Source of the DNA: Bacteroides faecium
GTDB taxonomy: Bacteria; Bacteroidota; Bacteroidia; Bacteroidales; Bacteroidaceae
Assembly (NCBI RefSeq): GCF_012113595.1
Contig: NZ_CP050831.1
Location: 4,774,001-4,838,000 of the forward strand
Reading direction: 5' to 3'
DNA length: 64,000 bases
The first letter of the stretch is position 1, and each line of letters opens with the position of its first letter. Shown piece by piece: positions 1-7,171 of the stretch. The notes under the pieces were generated by a model that saw only the letters and a list, made by a program, of their open reading frames with translations, was not told the origin of the DNA and searched no databases. The translations under genes were made by a program, and so were the position numbers.

Positions 1-1478
1 AAACAGGACGTATCCTTTTTGTTGATACAACACTCATTGAGAAAACAAATCTGCAACGAATACATCATTCGCCCGTCTATTATTCAGGCAATCCTGTATT
101 GAAGGCTGATAAAAAATGGGAGTTGAATATAAATGGCGACCCTTATGCTGCCCCTTTCAGCGGTGGCGTATGGTATGATGAGGAAGAGCAAAAATTCAAA
201 ATGTGGTATTCTGCCGGTGGCGGGAAGTTATTAGGGCTCGTTACTTGCTATGCAGAGTCGTCCGACGGAAAAGTCTGGATAAAACCGGAGCTGGACGTTG
301 TTCCGGGTACTAATATTGTAGATACATTAGAACATGATTGCGTTTCCGTATTGCTTGACAAATTTGAGAAAGACCGGACGAAGCGTTATAAGATGTTTGT
401 TGTAGAATTTAATAATCGCTTCACAGTCAGCATGAAACTCAAATATTCTTCTGACGGAATCCATTGGAGTGAGCCGAAAGCTCTTTCGGGAGAGTTGTAC
501 GACCGTTGTGCGGCTTATTACGACCCGTTCCGCAAGAAATACGTCCTGTCCTTGAAAACCATAAACGGAGTGTATAGGCGTTCACGCAATTATTTGGAAC
601 ATAAAGACCCGGAAATGCTGGTTAGCTTGGCACATAGGATATATGACAACAAGAGCGATAAGTTTATCCGTTATTGGTTTAATGCCGACGACGATGACCC
701 GCGCCATCCTCAATTTCCCGGACTGCGTCCACAGATATACAATCATGAGGCAATGCCGTATGAAGGCTGTATGTTAGGCTACTTCACCGTTTGGCAGGGA
801 CCGGAAAACAATGTTTGCGACAGCCTGAATATTCAAAAAAGGAATGAAGTCCTGATAGGTTGGAGCAAAGACGGTTTCCATTGGAACCGGGAAAACAAGA
901 AACCGTTTCTTCCTGTCAGTGAGGACTTTCATGCATGGAATGCAGGTAATGTACAGTCTACTGCGGGAAATCCTCTGATAGTCGGAGACTCTCTTTATTT
1001 TTATGTTAGCGGACGCTATAACAGCAAGCCGAAACACGATTCCAACTTTGCCACAGGACTTGCGATGCTTCGTCGTGACGGCTTTGTCTCGATGCGGGCA
1101 GGGAAAAAGGAAGGATATGTAGAAATTAAAACCCAGATTCCGGCAAATGGGGACTATTTGTTTGTAAATGCAGATGTGAAAGGGACTTTGGCAGTAGAAG
1201 TGCTGAGTGATAACGGGCAACCCATAGAAGGATTCACTAAAAGAGACTGCATATTAATGAAGAAGTCGGATAAGACGAAACAGATGATTTCATGGAAAAA
1301 ACATCCGGACGTAACATCACTGATTGGGAAAACAGTCCGGTTGAAGTTTTATCTCAATCAGGCGGATATCTATGCATTTTGGATTTCTCCTTGGCAAACG
1401 GGCGAAAGTGGTGGATATACAGGCGGTGGTGGACCGGGACTATCAGCCAATGGTACAGATATTCCCGTAAGTAAATAG
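1..1478 (+). CDS. Beta-propeller glycosidase-like protein (GH43/GH32-like fold), 5' partial
   Basis: The reading frame is open from the first complete codon at position 3, so the gene starts before the window and 491 residues are visible; the TTG at 99 is not a real start. The protein looks like a five-bladed propeller of the GH32/GH43 type: it has repeated blade motifs of the form SxDGxxW (SSDGKVW, SSDGIHW, SKDGFHW), a VWYDEEEQKFKMWYS-like blade, and a C-terminal beta-sandwich-like part. I cannot name catalytic residues or a substrate. It lies 55 bp upstream of a sialate lyase gene and in the same orientation, so it may release or trim sialylated or related glycans. A signal peptide cannot be judged because the N-terminus is missing. 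A non-catalytic carbohydrate-binding role is also possible. Confidence 0.75.
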   Translation, partial: TGRILFVDTTLIEKTNLQRIHHSPVYYSGNPVLKADKKWELNINGDPYAAPFSGGVWYDEEEQKFKMWYSAGGGKLLGLVTCYAESSDGKVWIKPELDVVPGTNIVDTLEHDCVSVLLDKFEKDRTKRYKMFVVEFNNRFTVSMKLKYSSDGIHWSEPKALSGELYDRCAAYYDPFRKKYVLSLKTINGVYRRSRNYLEHKDPEMLVSLAHRIYDNKSDKFIRYWFNADDDDPRHPQFPGLRPQIYNHEAMPYEGCMLGYFTVWQGPENNVCDSLNIQKRNEVLIGWSKDGFHWNRENKKPFLPVSEDFHAWNAGNVQSTAGNPLIVGDSLYFYVSGRYNSKPKHDSNFATGLAMLRRDGFVSMRAGKKEGYVEIKTQIPANGDYLFVNADVKGTLAVEVLSDNGQPIEGFTKRDCILMKKSDKTKQMISWKKHPDVTSLIGKTVRLKFYLNQADIYAFWISPWQTGESGGYTGGGGPGLSANGTDIPVSK

Positions 1479-1533
1479 AAGTAATATCAGTAGGTAGAAT
1501 TTTAGTATATAAACTCATTAAAAAGAAAATAAC

Positions 1534-2454
1534 ATGATGGAAAGAATTATTGGATTAATCAATGCTCCTTTTACTCCGTTTTATGAAAATGGTGAAGTGA
1601 ATTATGAGCCGATTGAAGCATACGCTCGGCTGCTGGTGAAAAATGGCTTGAAAGGTGTTTTTATCAACGGCTCTTCAGGAGAAGGGTATATGTTGACTGA
1701 TGAAGAACGGATGAAGTTGGCGGAACGTTGGATGGAAGTTGCACCGGATGGCTTTAAGGTAATTGTACACGTGGGTAGTTGTTGCGTAAAGTCGAGCCGG
1801 AAATTGGCGGAACATGCGCAGAAAATCGGAGCTTGGGGAATTGGTGCAATGGCGCCGCCTTTCCCGAAAATCGGACGAATAGAAGAACTGGTTAAGTACT
1901 GTGAGGAGATTGCTGCCGGAGCACCGAAGCTGCCCTTCTATTATTATCACATTCCTGCATTCAATGGAGCATTCTTATCGATGCTTGCTTTTCTGAAAGC
2001 TGTTGAAAACCGTATTCCCAATTTTGCGGGAATCAAATATACCTTCGAAAGCTTGTATGAATACAATCAATGTCGTTTGTATAAAGACGGCAAGTTCGAT
2101 ATGCTTCATGGGCAGGATGAAACCATTCTTCCATGCCTCGCAATGGGAGGGGCGCAAGGCGGAATCGGTGGAACAACCAACTATAACGGTATAAACCTGG
2201 TAGGTATCATTGATGCCTGGAAAGCCGGTGAATTGGAGAAAGCCCGTGAATTGCAAAACTTCTCCCAGGAAGTGATTAACGTAATCTGCCATTTCCGTGG
2301 AAATATTGTTGGCGGCAAACGTATCATGAAGCTTATCGGACTGGATTTGGGTGGCAACCGTACTCCTTTCCAAAACATGACCGATGACGAAGAAAAACAG
2401 ATGAAAGCGGAACTGGAAGAAATCCGGTTCTTCGAACGTTGCAATAAATTCTGA
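1534..2454 (+). CDS. nanA: N-acetylneuraminate lyase (NanA/NanL type)
   Basis: This 306-residue protein is a class I aldolase of the dihydrodipicolinate synthase/NAL family, expected to split N-acetylneuraminate into N-acetylmannosamine and pyruvate in the cytoplasm. The substrate-carboxylate loop GSSGE is at residues 46-50, the catalytic tyrosine region YYHIPA is around Y138, and the Schiff-base lysine is K168 in GIKYT. The HIPA and GIKYT spellings fit N-acetylneuraminate lyases better than dihydrodipicolinate synthases. The length is normal for the family. It is followed after 12 bp by an AGE-family epimerase, then a YhcH-like protein and an MFS transporter. This arrangement resembles the nanLET operon known from Bacteroides fragilis, which supports the call. 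Confidence 0.92.
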   Translation: MMERIIGLINAPFTPFYENGEVNYEPIEAYARLLVKNGLKGVFINGSSGEGYMLTDEERMKLAERWMEVAPDGFKVIVHVGSCCVKSSRKLAEHAQKIGAWGIGAMAPPFPKIGRIEELVKYCEEIAAGAPKLPFYYYHIPAFNGAFLSMLAFLKAVENRIPNFAGIKYTFESLYEYNQCRLYKDGKFDMLHGQDETILPCLAMGGAQGGIGGTTNYNGINLVGIIDAWKAGELEKARELQNFSQEVINVICHFRGNIVGGKRIMKLIGLDLGGNRTPFQNMTDDEEKQMKAELEEIRFFERCNKF

Positions 2455-2466
2455 CAGGAGAAAAAT

Positions 2467-3663
2467 ATGAAGAATATAACTGACTATATACAGAAATGGG
2501 CTAATACCTACAAGGATGATATGCTGAATAATATCATGCCCTTTTGGATAAGGTATGGACTGGATACAGTGAACGGTGGTATATATACTTGTGTAGACCG
2601 GGACGGCACATTAATGGATAGCACAAAATCCGTTTGGTTTCAGGGACGTTTTGCATTTACCTGTTCCTATGCCTACAATCATATAGAAAAGAATCCGGCA
2701 TGGTTGCAAGCCGCAAAAAGCACACTAGACTTTATAGAGAAGTATTGCTTTGATTCGGACGGGCGTATGTACTTTGAAGTGACAGCAGACGGAAGCCCTT
2801 TACGCAAGCGGCGCTATATTTTCTCCGAGTCATTTGCAGCCATAGCGATGTCCGAATATTCGATAGCGTCGGGGGATAAGACGTATGCGGTGAAGGCACT
2901 CGAACTGTTCAAACGTATGCAGTATTTTCTGCGAACTCCCGGATTATTGGCTCCCAAATATATGGATACGCTCCCCATGAAAGGACATTCCATCACCATG
3001 ATATTGATAAATGTAGCTTCCCGAATCAGGGAAGCTATTCAAGACGAATGTCTGACACGGCAGATTGACGAGTCTATTGCCTGTTTGGAAAAAGATTTCC
3101 TGCATCCGGAGTTCAAGGCGTTATTAGAAACCGTAGGCCCGAATGGTGAATTTATAGATTCCAATATGGGACGTACCATCAATCCGGGGCATTGCATCGA
3201 AACAGCTTGGTTTCTGTTGGAAGAAGCTAAATTACGAGGTGGAGACAAGGAGATAGAAAAGCTGGGATTACAAATCTTAGACTGGTCATGGGAGTGGGGC
3301 TGGGATAAAGAATCCGGTGGTATTATCAATTTCAAAGATTGCAAGAATCTTCCCTCGCAGGACTATGCGCAAGATATGAAATTCTGGTGGCCGCAAACAG
3401 AAGCGATTATTGCTACCCTGTATGCCTATCTGATGACGAAGGAAGGGAAATACTTGAAGATGCATCAGCAAATCAGCGAGTGGACATATACTCATTTCCC
3501 GGATAAGGAATACGGAGAGTGGTATGGCTATTTGCATCGGGATGGAACAGTAGCCCAGCCGGCAAAAGGAAATTTGTTTAAAGGTCCTTTTCATATCCCC
3601 CGCATGATGACAAAAGGATATATGCTTTGCGAGGAAATAATATCTGAAATAGAAAAGAAATAA
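2467..3663 (+). CDS. nanE: N-acylglucosamine 2-epimerase family protein (probable ManNAc epimerase)
   Basis: This 398-residue protein belongs to the AGE/renin-binding-protein family with an (alpha/alpha)6 barrel. It would convert N-acetylmannosamine, released by the upstream lyase, to N-acetylglucosamine. Family signatures are visible: WFQGRFAFT near residue 58, the histidine in NPGHCIE (H242), FWWPQTEA, and the C-terminal GPFHIPR motif with H376; the two histidines match the acid/base pair of the family. No signal peptide is present, so it is cytoplasmic. The next gene starts one base after its stop codon, which implies tight translational coupling. B. fragilis uses this type of epimerase, rather than the enterobacterial NanE fold, in its sialic-acid operon. 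Other AGE substrates (glucose, cellobiose) cannot be excluded from sequence alone. Confidence 0.88.
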   Translation: MKNITDYIQKWANTYKDDMLNNIMPFWIRYGLDTVNGGIYTCVDRDGTLMDSTKSVWFQGRFAFTCSYAYNHIEKNPAWLQAAKSTLDFIEKYCFDSDGRMYFEVTADGSPLRKRRYIFSESFAAIAMSEYSIASGDKTYAVKALELFKRMQYFLRTPGLLAPKYMDTLPMKGHSITMILINVASRIREAIQDECLTRQIDESIACLEKDFLHPEFKALLETVGPNGEFIDSNMGRTINPGHCIETAWFLLEEAKLRGGDKEIEKLGLQILDWSWEWGWDKESGGIINFKDCKNLPSQDYAQDMKFWWPQTEAIIATLYAYLMTKEGKYLKMHQQISEWTYTHFPDKEYGEWYGYLHRDGTVAQPAKGNLFKGPFHIPRMMTKGYMLCEEIISEIEKK

Positions 3664-3664
3664 G

Positions 3665-4111
3665 ATGATTGTATCCAATTTACAAAATAGCCAACGGGTG
3701 GAGAAACTTCACCCGTTGTTCAAGCAGCTTTTCGATTATGTGAAATCACATAACCTGCTGCACGAGGAACTGGGAACTATCAGACTGGATGGTGATAATT
3801 TATTTATCAATAATATCTATCCCGAATGTATTCCTGAAGGAAAGCGTTTATTAGAACTGCACCACGATTATATTGATGTGCACATATTGCTTGAAGGCAA
3901 AGAAACCATTGGCTGGAAAGCCTTGGAAGAATTAGAGGTGGAAAGGCAAGCCTATGATAAAAAGAGTGATTGTGCCCTATATGGTGACGTTCCTACTACT
4001 CTCATCAATCTCTTGCCCGGACAATTCGTTATTGTATATCCGGAAGACCCCCATGCTCCGGCTATCGGTAAAGGCTGGATACGCAAGCTGATAGCTAAAG
4101 TAAGAGTTTAG
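3665..4111 (+). CDS. nanQ: YhcH/YjgK/YiaL family protein (NanQ-like sialate anomerase)
   Basis: This 148-residue cupin-like protein belongs to the YhcH/YjgK/YiaL (DUF386) family. The E. coli member YhcH (NanQ) speeds the anomerisation of N-acetylneuraminate so that the open or alpha form is available for the lyase. Conserved metal-ligand segments are present: LELHHDYIDVHILLEG in the middle and VYPEDPHAPAIG near the C-terminus. It sits between the epimerase (1-bp gap) and the transporter (36-bp gap) of the sialic-acid operon, as expected for this role. The anomerase function is inferred from family and context. Other YhcH-type proteins occur in different sugar operons. Confidence 0.85.
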   Translation: MIVSNLQNSQRVEKLHPLFKQLFDYVKSHNLLHEELGTIRLDGDNLFINNIYPECIPEGKRLLELHHDYIDVHILLEGKETIGWKALEELEVERQAYDKKSDCALYGDVPTTLINLLPGQFVIVYPEDPHAPAIGKGWIRKLIAKVRV

Positions 4112-4147
4112 ATAAACAGTCTCAGAAATCTTTTAAATACAACTACC

Positions 4148-5383
4148 ATGAAAAATAAAAATATTTATCCATGGGTAGTAGTTGCGTTACTTTGGGTAGT
4201 AGCGTTGCTCAACTACATGGATAGACAAATGCTTTCTACAATGCAGGAAGCGATGAAAATAGATATTGTAGAACTAGCGAAAGCGGAAGCTTTCGGTGCT
4301 TTGATGGCAGTCTTTCTTTGGATTTACGGCTTTATGAGCCCGGTTGCTGGAATAATAGCGGACAGACTTAGTCGGAAATGGCTGATTGTCGGAAGCTTGT
4401 TTGTTTGGTCGGCAGTAACATTCCTGATGGGGTATGCCACGACATTTGAACAGTTATATGGTTTGCGTGCAGTGATGGGGATTAGTGAAGCATTGTATAT
4501 TCCTTCCGCTCTGTCTCTGATAGCAGATTGGCATCAGGACAAATCACGTTCACTGGCAATTGGAGTTCACATGACCGGATTGTATGTCGGTCAGGCAATC
4601 GGTGGGTTTGGAGCTACTGCAGCCGCTGCATTTTCCTGGCAGAGTACTTTTCACTGGTTCGGCATCGTAGGTATTGCTTACTCTGTGGTTCTTATCTTTT
4701 GCCTGCATGAAAATCCTGTCCGAATGAAAATAGAAAAGGTTGTCGCCAATGGCATTAATAAAGGGAATTCAATAGGTAAAGGGCTATTACTGTTATTTTC
4801 TAATATTTCTTTCTGGGTGATATTGTTTTATTTTGCGGCTCCCAGTTTGCCGGGTTGGGCTACAAAGAATTGGCTGCCAACCTTATTTGCTGAGAATTTG
4901 GATATTCCGATGTCTCAGGCGGGACCTATATCCACGATTACCATTGCTCTGTCTTCATTTGTCGGAGTGATATTGGGTGGATTCCTATCAGATAGATGGG
5001 TGTTGAAGAATATCCGCGGACGTGTCTATACAGGAGCAATCGGACTGGGGATGACAATCCCCGCACTGTTATTACTGGGTTTCGGTCATGGTTTCATTAG
5101 CGTAATAGGTGCGGGATTGTTATTCGGCATCGGTTTTGGTATTTTCGATGCCAACAATATGCCTATTCTATGCCAGTTCGTTTCTGCCAAATATAGAGGG
5201 ACGGCATATGGAATAATGAATATGACAGGAGTTTTTGCAGGAGCGGCAGTAACTCAATTATTAGGGAAATGGACAGACGGTGGAAGTTTAGGCGAAGGAT
5301 TTGCCATGCTCAGTATTGTAGTTGCGCTTGCATTAGGGCTGCAATTATACTTTTTAAGACCGAAAACGGATAATATGGAGTAA
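4148..5383 (+). CDS. nanT: MFS transporter, probable sialic acid permease (NanT-like)
   Basis: This 411-residue integral membrane protein of the major facilitator superfamily has about 12 hydrophobic segments. The first is WVVVALLWVVALLNYMDRQ, whose NYMDRQ ending is typical of the anion:cation symporter/hexuronate-type MFS group. A cytoplasmic-loop motif DRLSRKW follows TM2, and a second half-motif GGFLSDRW lies near residue 280. It is the last gene of the operon with lyase, epimerase and anomerase genes, so it most likely imports N-acetylneuraminate by proton symport. Specificity is inferred from context only; related transporters carry hexuronates. A strong hairpin follows 37 bp after the stop. 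Confidence 0.85.
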   Translation: MKNKNIYPWVVVALLWVVALLNYMDRQMLSTMQEAMKIDIVELAKAEAFGALMAVFLWIYGFMSPVAGIIADRLSRKWLIVGSLFVWSAVTFLMGYATTFEQLYGLRAVMGISEALYIPSALSLIADWHQDKSRSLAIGVHMTGLYVGQAIGGFGATAAAAFSWQSTFHWFGIVGIAYSVVLIFCLHENPVRMKIEKVVANGINKGNSIGKGLLLLFSNISFWVILFYFAAPSLPGWATKNWLPTLFAENLDIPMSQAGPISTITIALSSFVGVILGGFLSDRWVLKNIRGRVYTGAIGLGMTIPALLLLGFGHGFISVIGAGLLFGIGFGIFDANNMPILCQFVSAKYRGTAYGIMNMTGVFAGAAVTQLLGKWTDGGSLGEGFAMLSIVVALALGLQLYFLRPKTDNME

Positions 5384-5420
5384 CACTTCATAGTTTGAAT
5401 TGATTGTAGACATTTTCGGA

Positions 5421-5478
5421 AAAGGCGGTGGGAAATTTGAAAAAGACGGTTGTGTTTTTCAAATTTCCCATCGTCTTT
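5421..5478 (+). terminator. Long hairpin terminator after the sialic-acid operon
   Basis: A 24-bp left arm (5421-5444) pairs with a right arm at 5455-5478 around a 10-base loop; only two positions differ and both can form G-U pairs in RNA. The right arm ends in a run of T. It lies 37 bp after the transporter stop codon and should end transcription of the operon. Because the left arm carries a matching A run, it could work in both directions. Confidence 0.85.
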
Positions 5479-5494
5479 TTGCAGATGAAAAAAG

Positions 5495-5620
5495 AAAAAG
5501 GTGAGGGGTGTGAGGGAGGATTTCTAACTTTCGTGATTTATTATTTTAGATAATAAGAAAGAAAAAATAGTAAATATAGAAAGTTGTAATTCTTCCCTCA
5601 CACCCCTCACATCCCTCACC
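5495..5620. repeat. Inverted pair of GTGAGGG tandem repeats
   Basis: The left block (5501-5520) contains GTGAGGG-GT-GTGAGGG. The right block (5594-5620) carries the complement, with three CCCTCAC units spaced by two bases, giving a 9-bp period. The two blocks are inverted relative to each other around about 75 bp of A/T-rich sequence. The right block ends just before the stop codon of the minus-strand acetyltransferase gene. It may fold as a large hairpin. It does not code for a recognisable protein and is distinct from the terminator immediately to its left. Confidence 0.85.
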
Positions 5621-5622
5621 TT

Positions 5623-6156
5623 TTACCTTAAATTAATATGATAAACTACATGTCTGCACAGTGGATGGTCAGCAGGAACAAGCGGGTGGTCGAACTCTTT
5701 CATACGTTCCATGCCTATTTTCTGCATTACACGTTCCGAACGGAGGTTTGGTAAAGATGTAAACGAATATAATTCTTTAATATCCAATTGCTTACGAGTA
5801 TATTCCAGGCAAGCGCTTGCAGCTTCAGATGCGTAGCCATGTCCCCAATATTCATGTCCCAGTCGCCAGCCGATTTCTACTCCCGGCGCAAAATCAACAT
5901 CAAATGTAATCTGGTGTAAACCGGTATATCCCATAAACGCATGGTCTTCTTTGCGCTCAACGGCATATAATCCGAAACCACAGGTTTGAAATTCCTTTTG
6001 AATACGTTGGTAAAAAGCAAACGTCTCTTCCGCAGTTAACGGATTGAGAAAAAATTCCATTACATGAGGGTCGGCATTCATATGGGCGAATGCCGGAATA
6101 TCTTCCTCTTTCCAGTCACGGAGAATCAAGCGGGGTGTTTCTATATATATTTGCAT
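5623..6156 (-). CDS. GNAT family N-acetyltransferase (RimJ/RimL type)
   Basis: This is a 177-residue acetyltransferase of the GNAT superfamily, RimJ/RimL-like subgroup (Acetyltransf_3). It starts with IETPRLILRDWKEEDIPAF, the standard opening of the family, and contains the acetyl-CoA-binding region ...GWRLGHEYWGHGYASEAASA and a later YSFTSLPNLRSERVMQKIGM segment. I chose the ATG at 6154-6156; an upstream in-frame ATG at 6210 would add 18 residues without family resemblance and would extend through the likely promoter. The acceptor may be a protein N-terminus or a small molecule and cannot be told from sequence. It is divergent from the CDGSH gene to its right and its 3' end abuts the GTGAGGG repeat. 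Confidence 0.88.
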   Translation of the reverse strand: MQIYIETPRLILRDWKEEDIPAFAHMNADPHVMEFFLNPLTAEETFAFYQRIQKEFQTCGFGLYAVERKEDHAFMGYTGLHQITFDVDFAPGVEIGWRLGHEYWGHGYASEAASACLEYTRKQLDIKELYSFTSLPNLRSERVMQKIGMERMKEFDHPLVPADHPLCRHVVYHINLR

Positions 6157-6176
6157 AACGATGATATAATGACTTG

Positions 6177-6184
6177 CAAAGATA
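6177..6184 (-). promoter_or_regulatory. Putative -7 promoter element of the GNAT gene
   Basis: On the minus strand this reads TATCTTTG, matching the Bacteroidetes -7 consensus TAnnTTTG, about 20 bases upstream of the ATG at 6156. It would give a very short leader. It overlaps the 5' part of the longer alternative frame, which supports the shorter start. No clear TTTG -33 element was seen. Confidence 0.5.
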
Positions 6185-6292
6185 CGATTCTTTTCTTTTT
6201 GATAAATCACCGGATTGAAGAAACTTTTTTGAACGGCAATATGTTAGTAATAAAGGTTAACGTAATTAATTCACTCTATAACGCGTATCATT

Positions 6293-7054
6293 ATGACTAA
6301 GAAAGACGAATTTCCAATCGAAGAGGGGAGTAAAGAAGCCCCCGAACAGTTTTACATTAAGATTATGCCCGACGGACCGTATTTTGTTTATGGCAATCCG
6401 CCTATTGACCAGGAAATAATAATGCCGAATGCAGAAGGTTCTTCCTGGGTATATCAGAAGGGGAAACATTTTGAAACATCGGAAAACCCCGTTCATCTAT
6501 GCCGTTGCGGCCATTCCAAACATAAACCGTTCTGCGATGGCTCGCATAAGCATGCCGACTGGGATCCGAGAGAAACAGCCCCGCATCGTCCTTTACTGGA
6601 AGAAGCAGAAGAAATAGACGGTCCGACAATGACGCTTGGCGATAATGAGAGATATTGTGCCTTCGCGCGTTTCTGTGATGCACGCGAGCGAATCTGGAAT
6701 TTAGTGGAAAAAGCAGAGACAGAGGAAGAACGCGAACTCGTTCGCCGGGAAGCCGGACACTGCCCTTCGGGAAGATTAGTCGTATGGGATAAAGATACGG
6801 AAGAAGTTTTTGAACCGCCTTTCGAGCCGTCTATCGGAATTATAGAAGACCCGGGCATTAAAGTGAGCGGTCCTATTTGGGTGAAAGGCGGTATTCGTAT
6901 TGAAGGAGCCGATGGAAGGAGTTATGAGGTGAGAAACAGGGTGACATTGTGCCGTTGTGGGCAATCGTCTAATAAACCTTTCTGTGACGGTACGCATGCC
7001 AGTATGCATTTCTGCGATGGCATCCCGTTGGAAAAAGGAAAGGGGGAATGGTAA
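6293..7054 (+). CDS. Double CDGSH iron-sulfur domain protein
   Basis: This 253-residue cytoplasmic protein has two CDGSH-type iron-sulfur motifs. The first has cysteines C70, C72 and C81 and histidine H85 (CRCG...PFCDGSH). The second has C220, C222, C231 and H235 (CRCG...PFCDGTH). Each is the 3-Cys/1-His set that holds a [2Fe-2S] cluster. Between them is a cysteine-containing segment (YCAFARFCD and HCPSG) that resembles the divergent 4Fe-4S single-cluster domain often fused to CDGSH modules in bacteria. The physiological role is unknown; electron transfer or redox/iron handling is likely. The gene stands alone and is followed by a clear terminator. Confidence 0.92.
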   Translation: MTKKDEFPIEEGSKEAPEQFYIKIMPDGPYFVYGNPPIDQEIIMPNAEGSSWVYQKGKHFETSENPVHLCRCGHSKHKPFCDGSHKHADWDPRETAPHRPLLEEAEEIDGPTMTLGDNERYCAFARFCDARERIWNLVEKAETEEERELVRREAGHCPSGRLVVWDKDTEEVFEPPFEPSIGIIEDPGIKVSGPIWVKGGIRIEGADGRSYEVRNRVTLCRCGQSSNKPFCDGTHASMHFCDGIPLEKGKGEW

Positions 7055-7058
7055 AAAG

Positions 7059-7090
7059 AAAATCGGCTGCAAGAAATGCAGCCGATTTTT
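7059..7090 (+). terminator. Intrinsic terminator after the CDGSH gene
   Basis: A perfect 13-bp stem, AAAATCGGCTGCA (7059-7071) with its complement at 7077-7089, and a 5-base loop, followed by T. It starts 4 bases after the stop codon of the CDGSH gene. With A and T runs on both sides it may also stop transcription coming from the convergent kinase gene. Confidence 0.9.
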
Positions 7091-7171
7091 GTCAGGGCTT
7101 ATTTACAATTATTAGTACTAACCATCATTCATTGAATATGCCCCTTCATATAGATATAGATTGGATTCAGT

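Noticed and set aside
99..1478. Start of the first gene at TTG position 99
   Set aside because: The same frame is open back to position 3 with continuous family-like sequence, so the gene simply begins outside the window.
1..1478. GH33 sialidase call for the first gene
   Set aside because: The SxDGxxW blade motifs are not true Asp boxes (SxDxGxTW), and no arginine triad or RIP motif could be seen.
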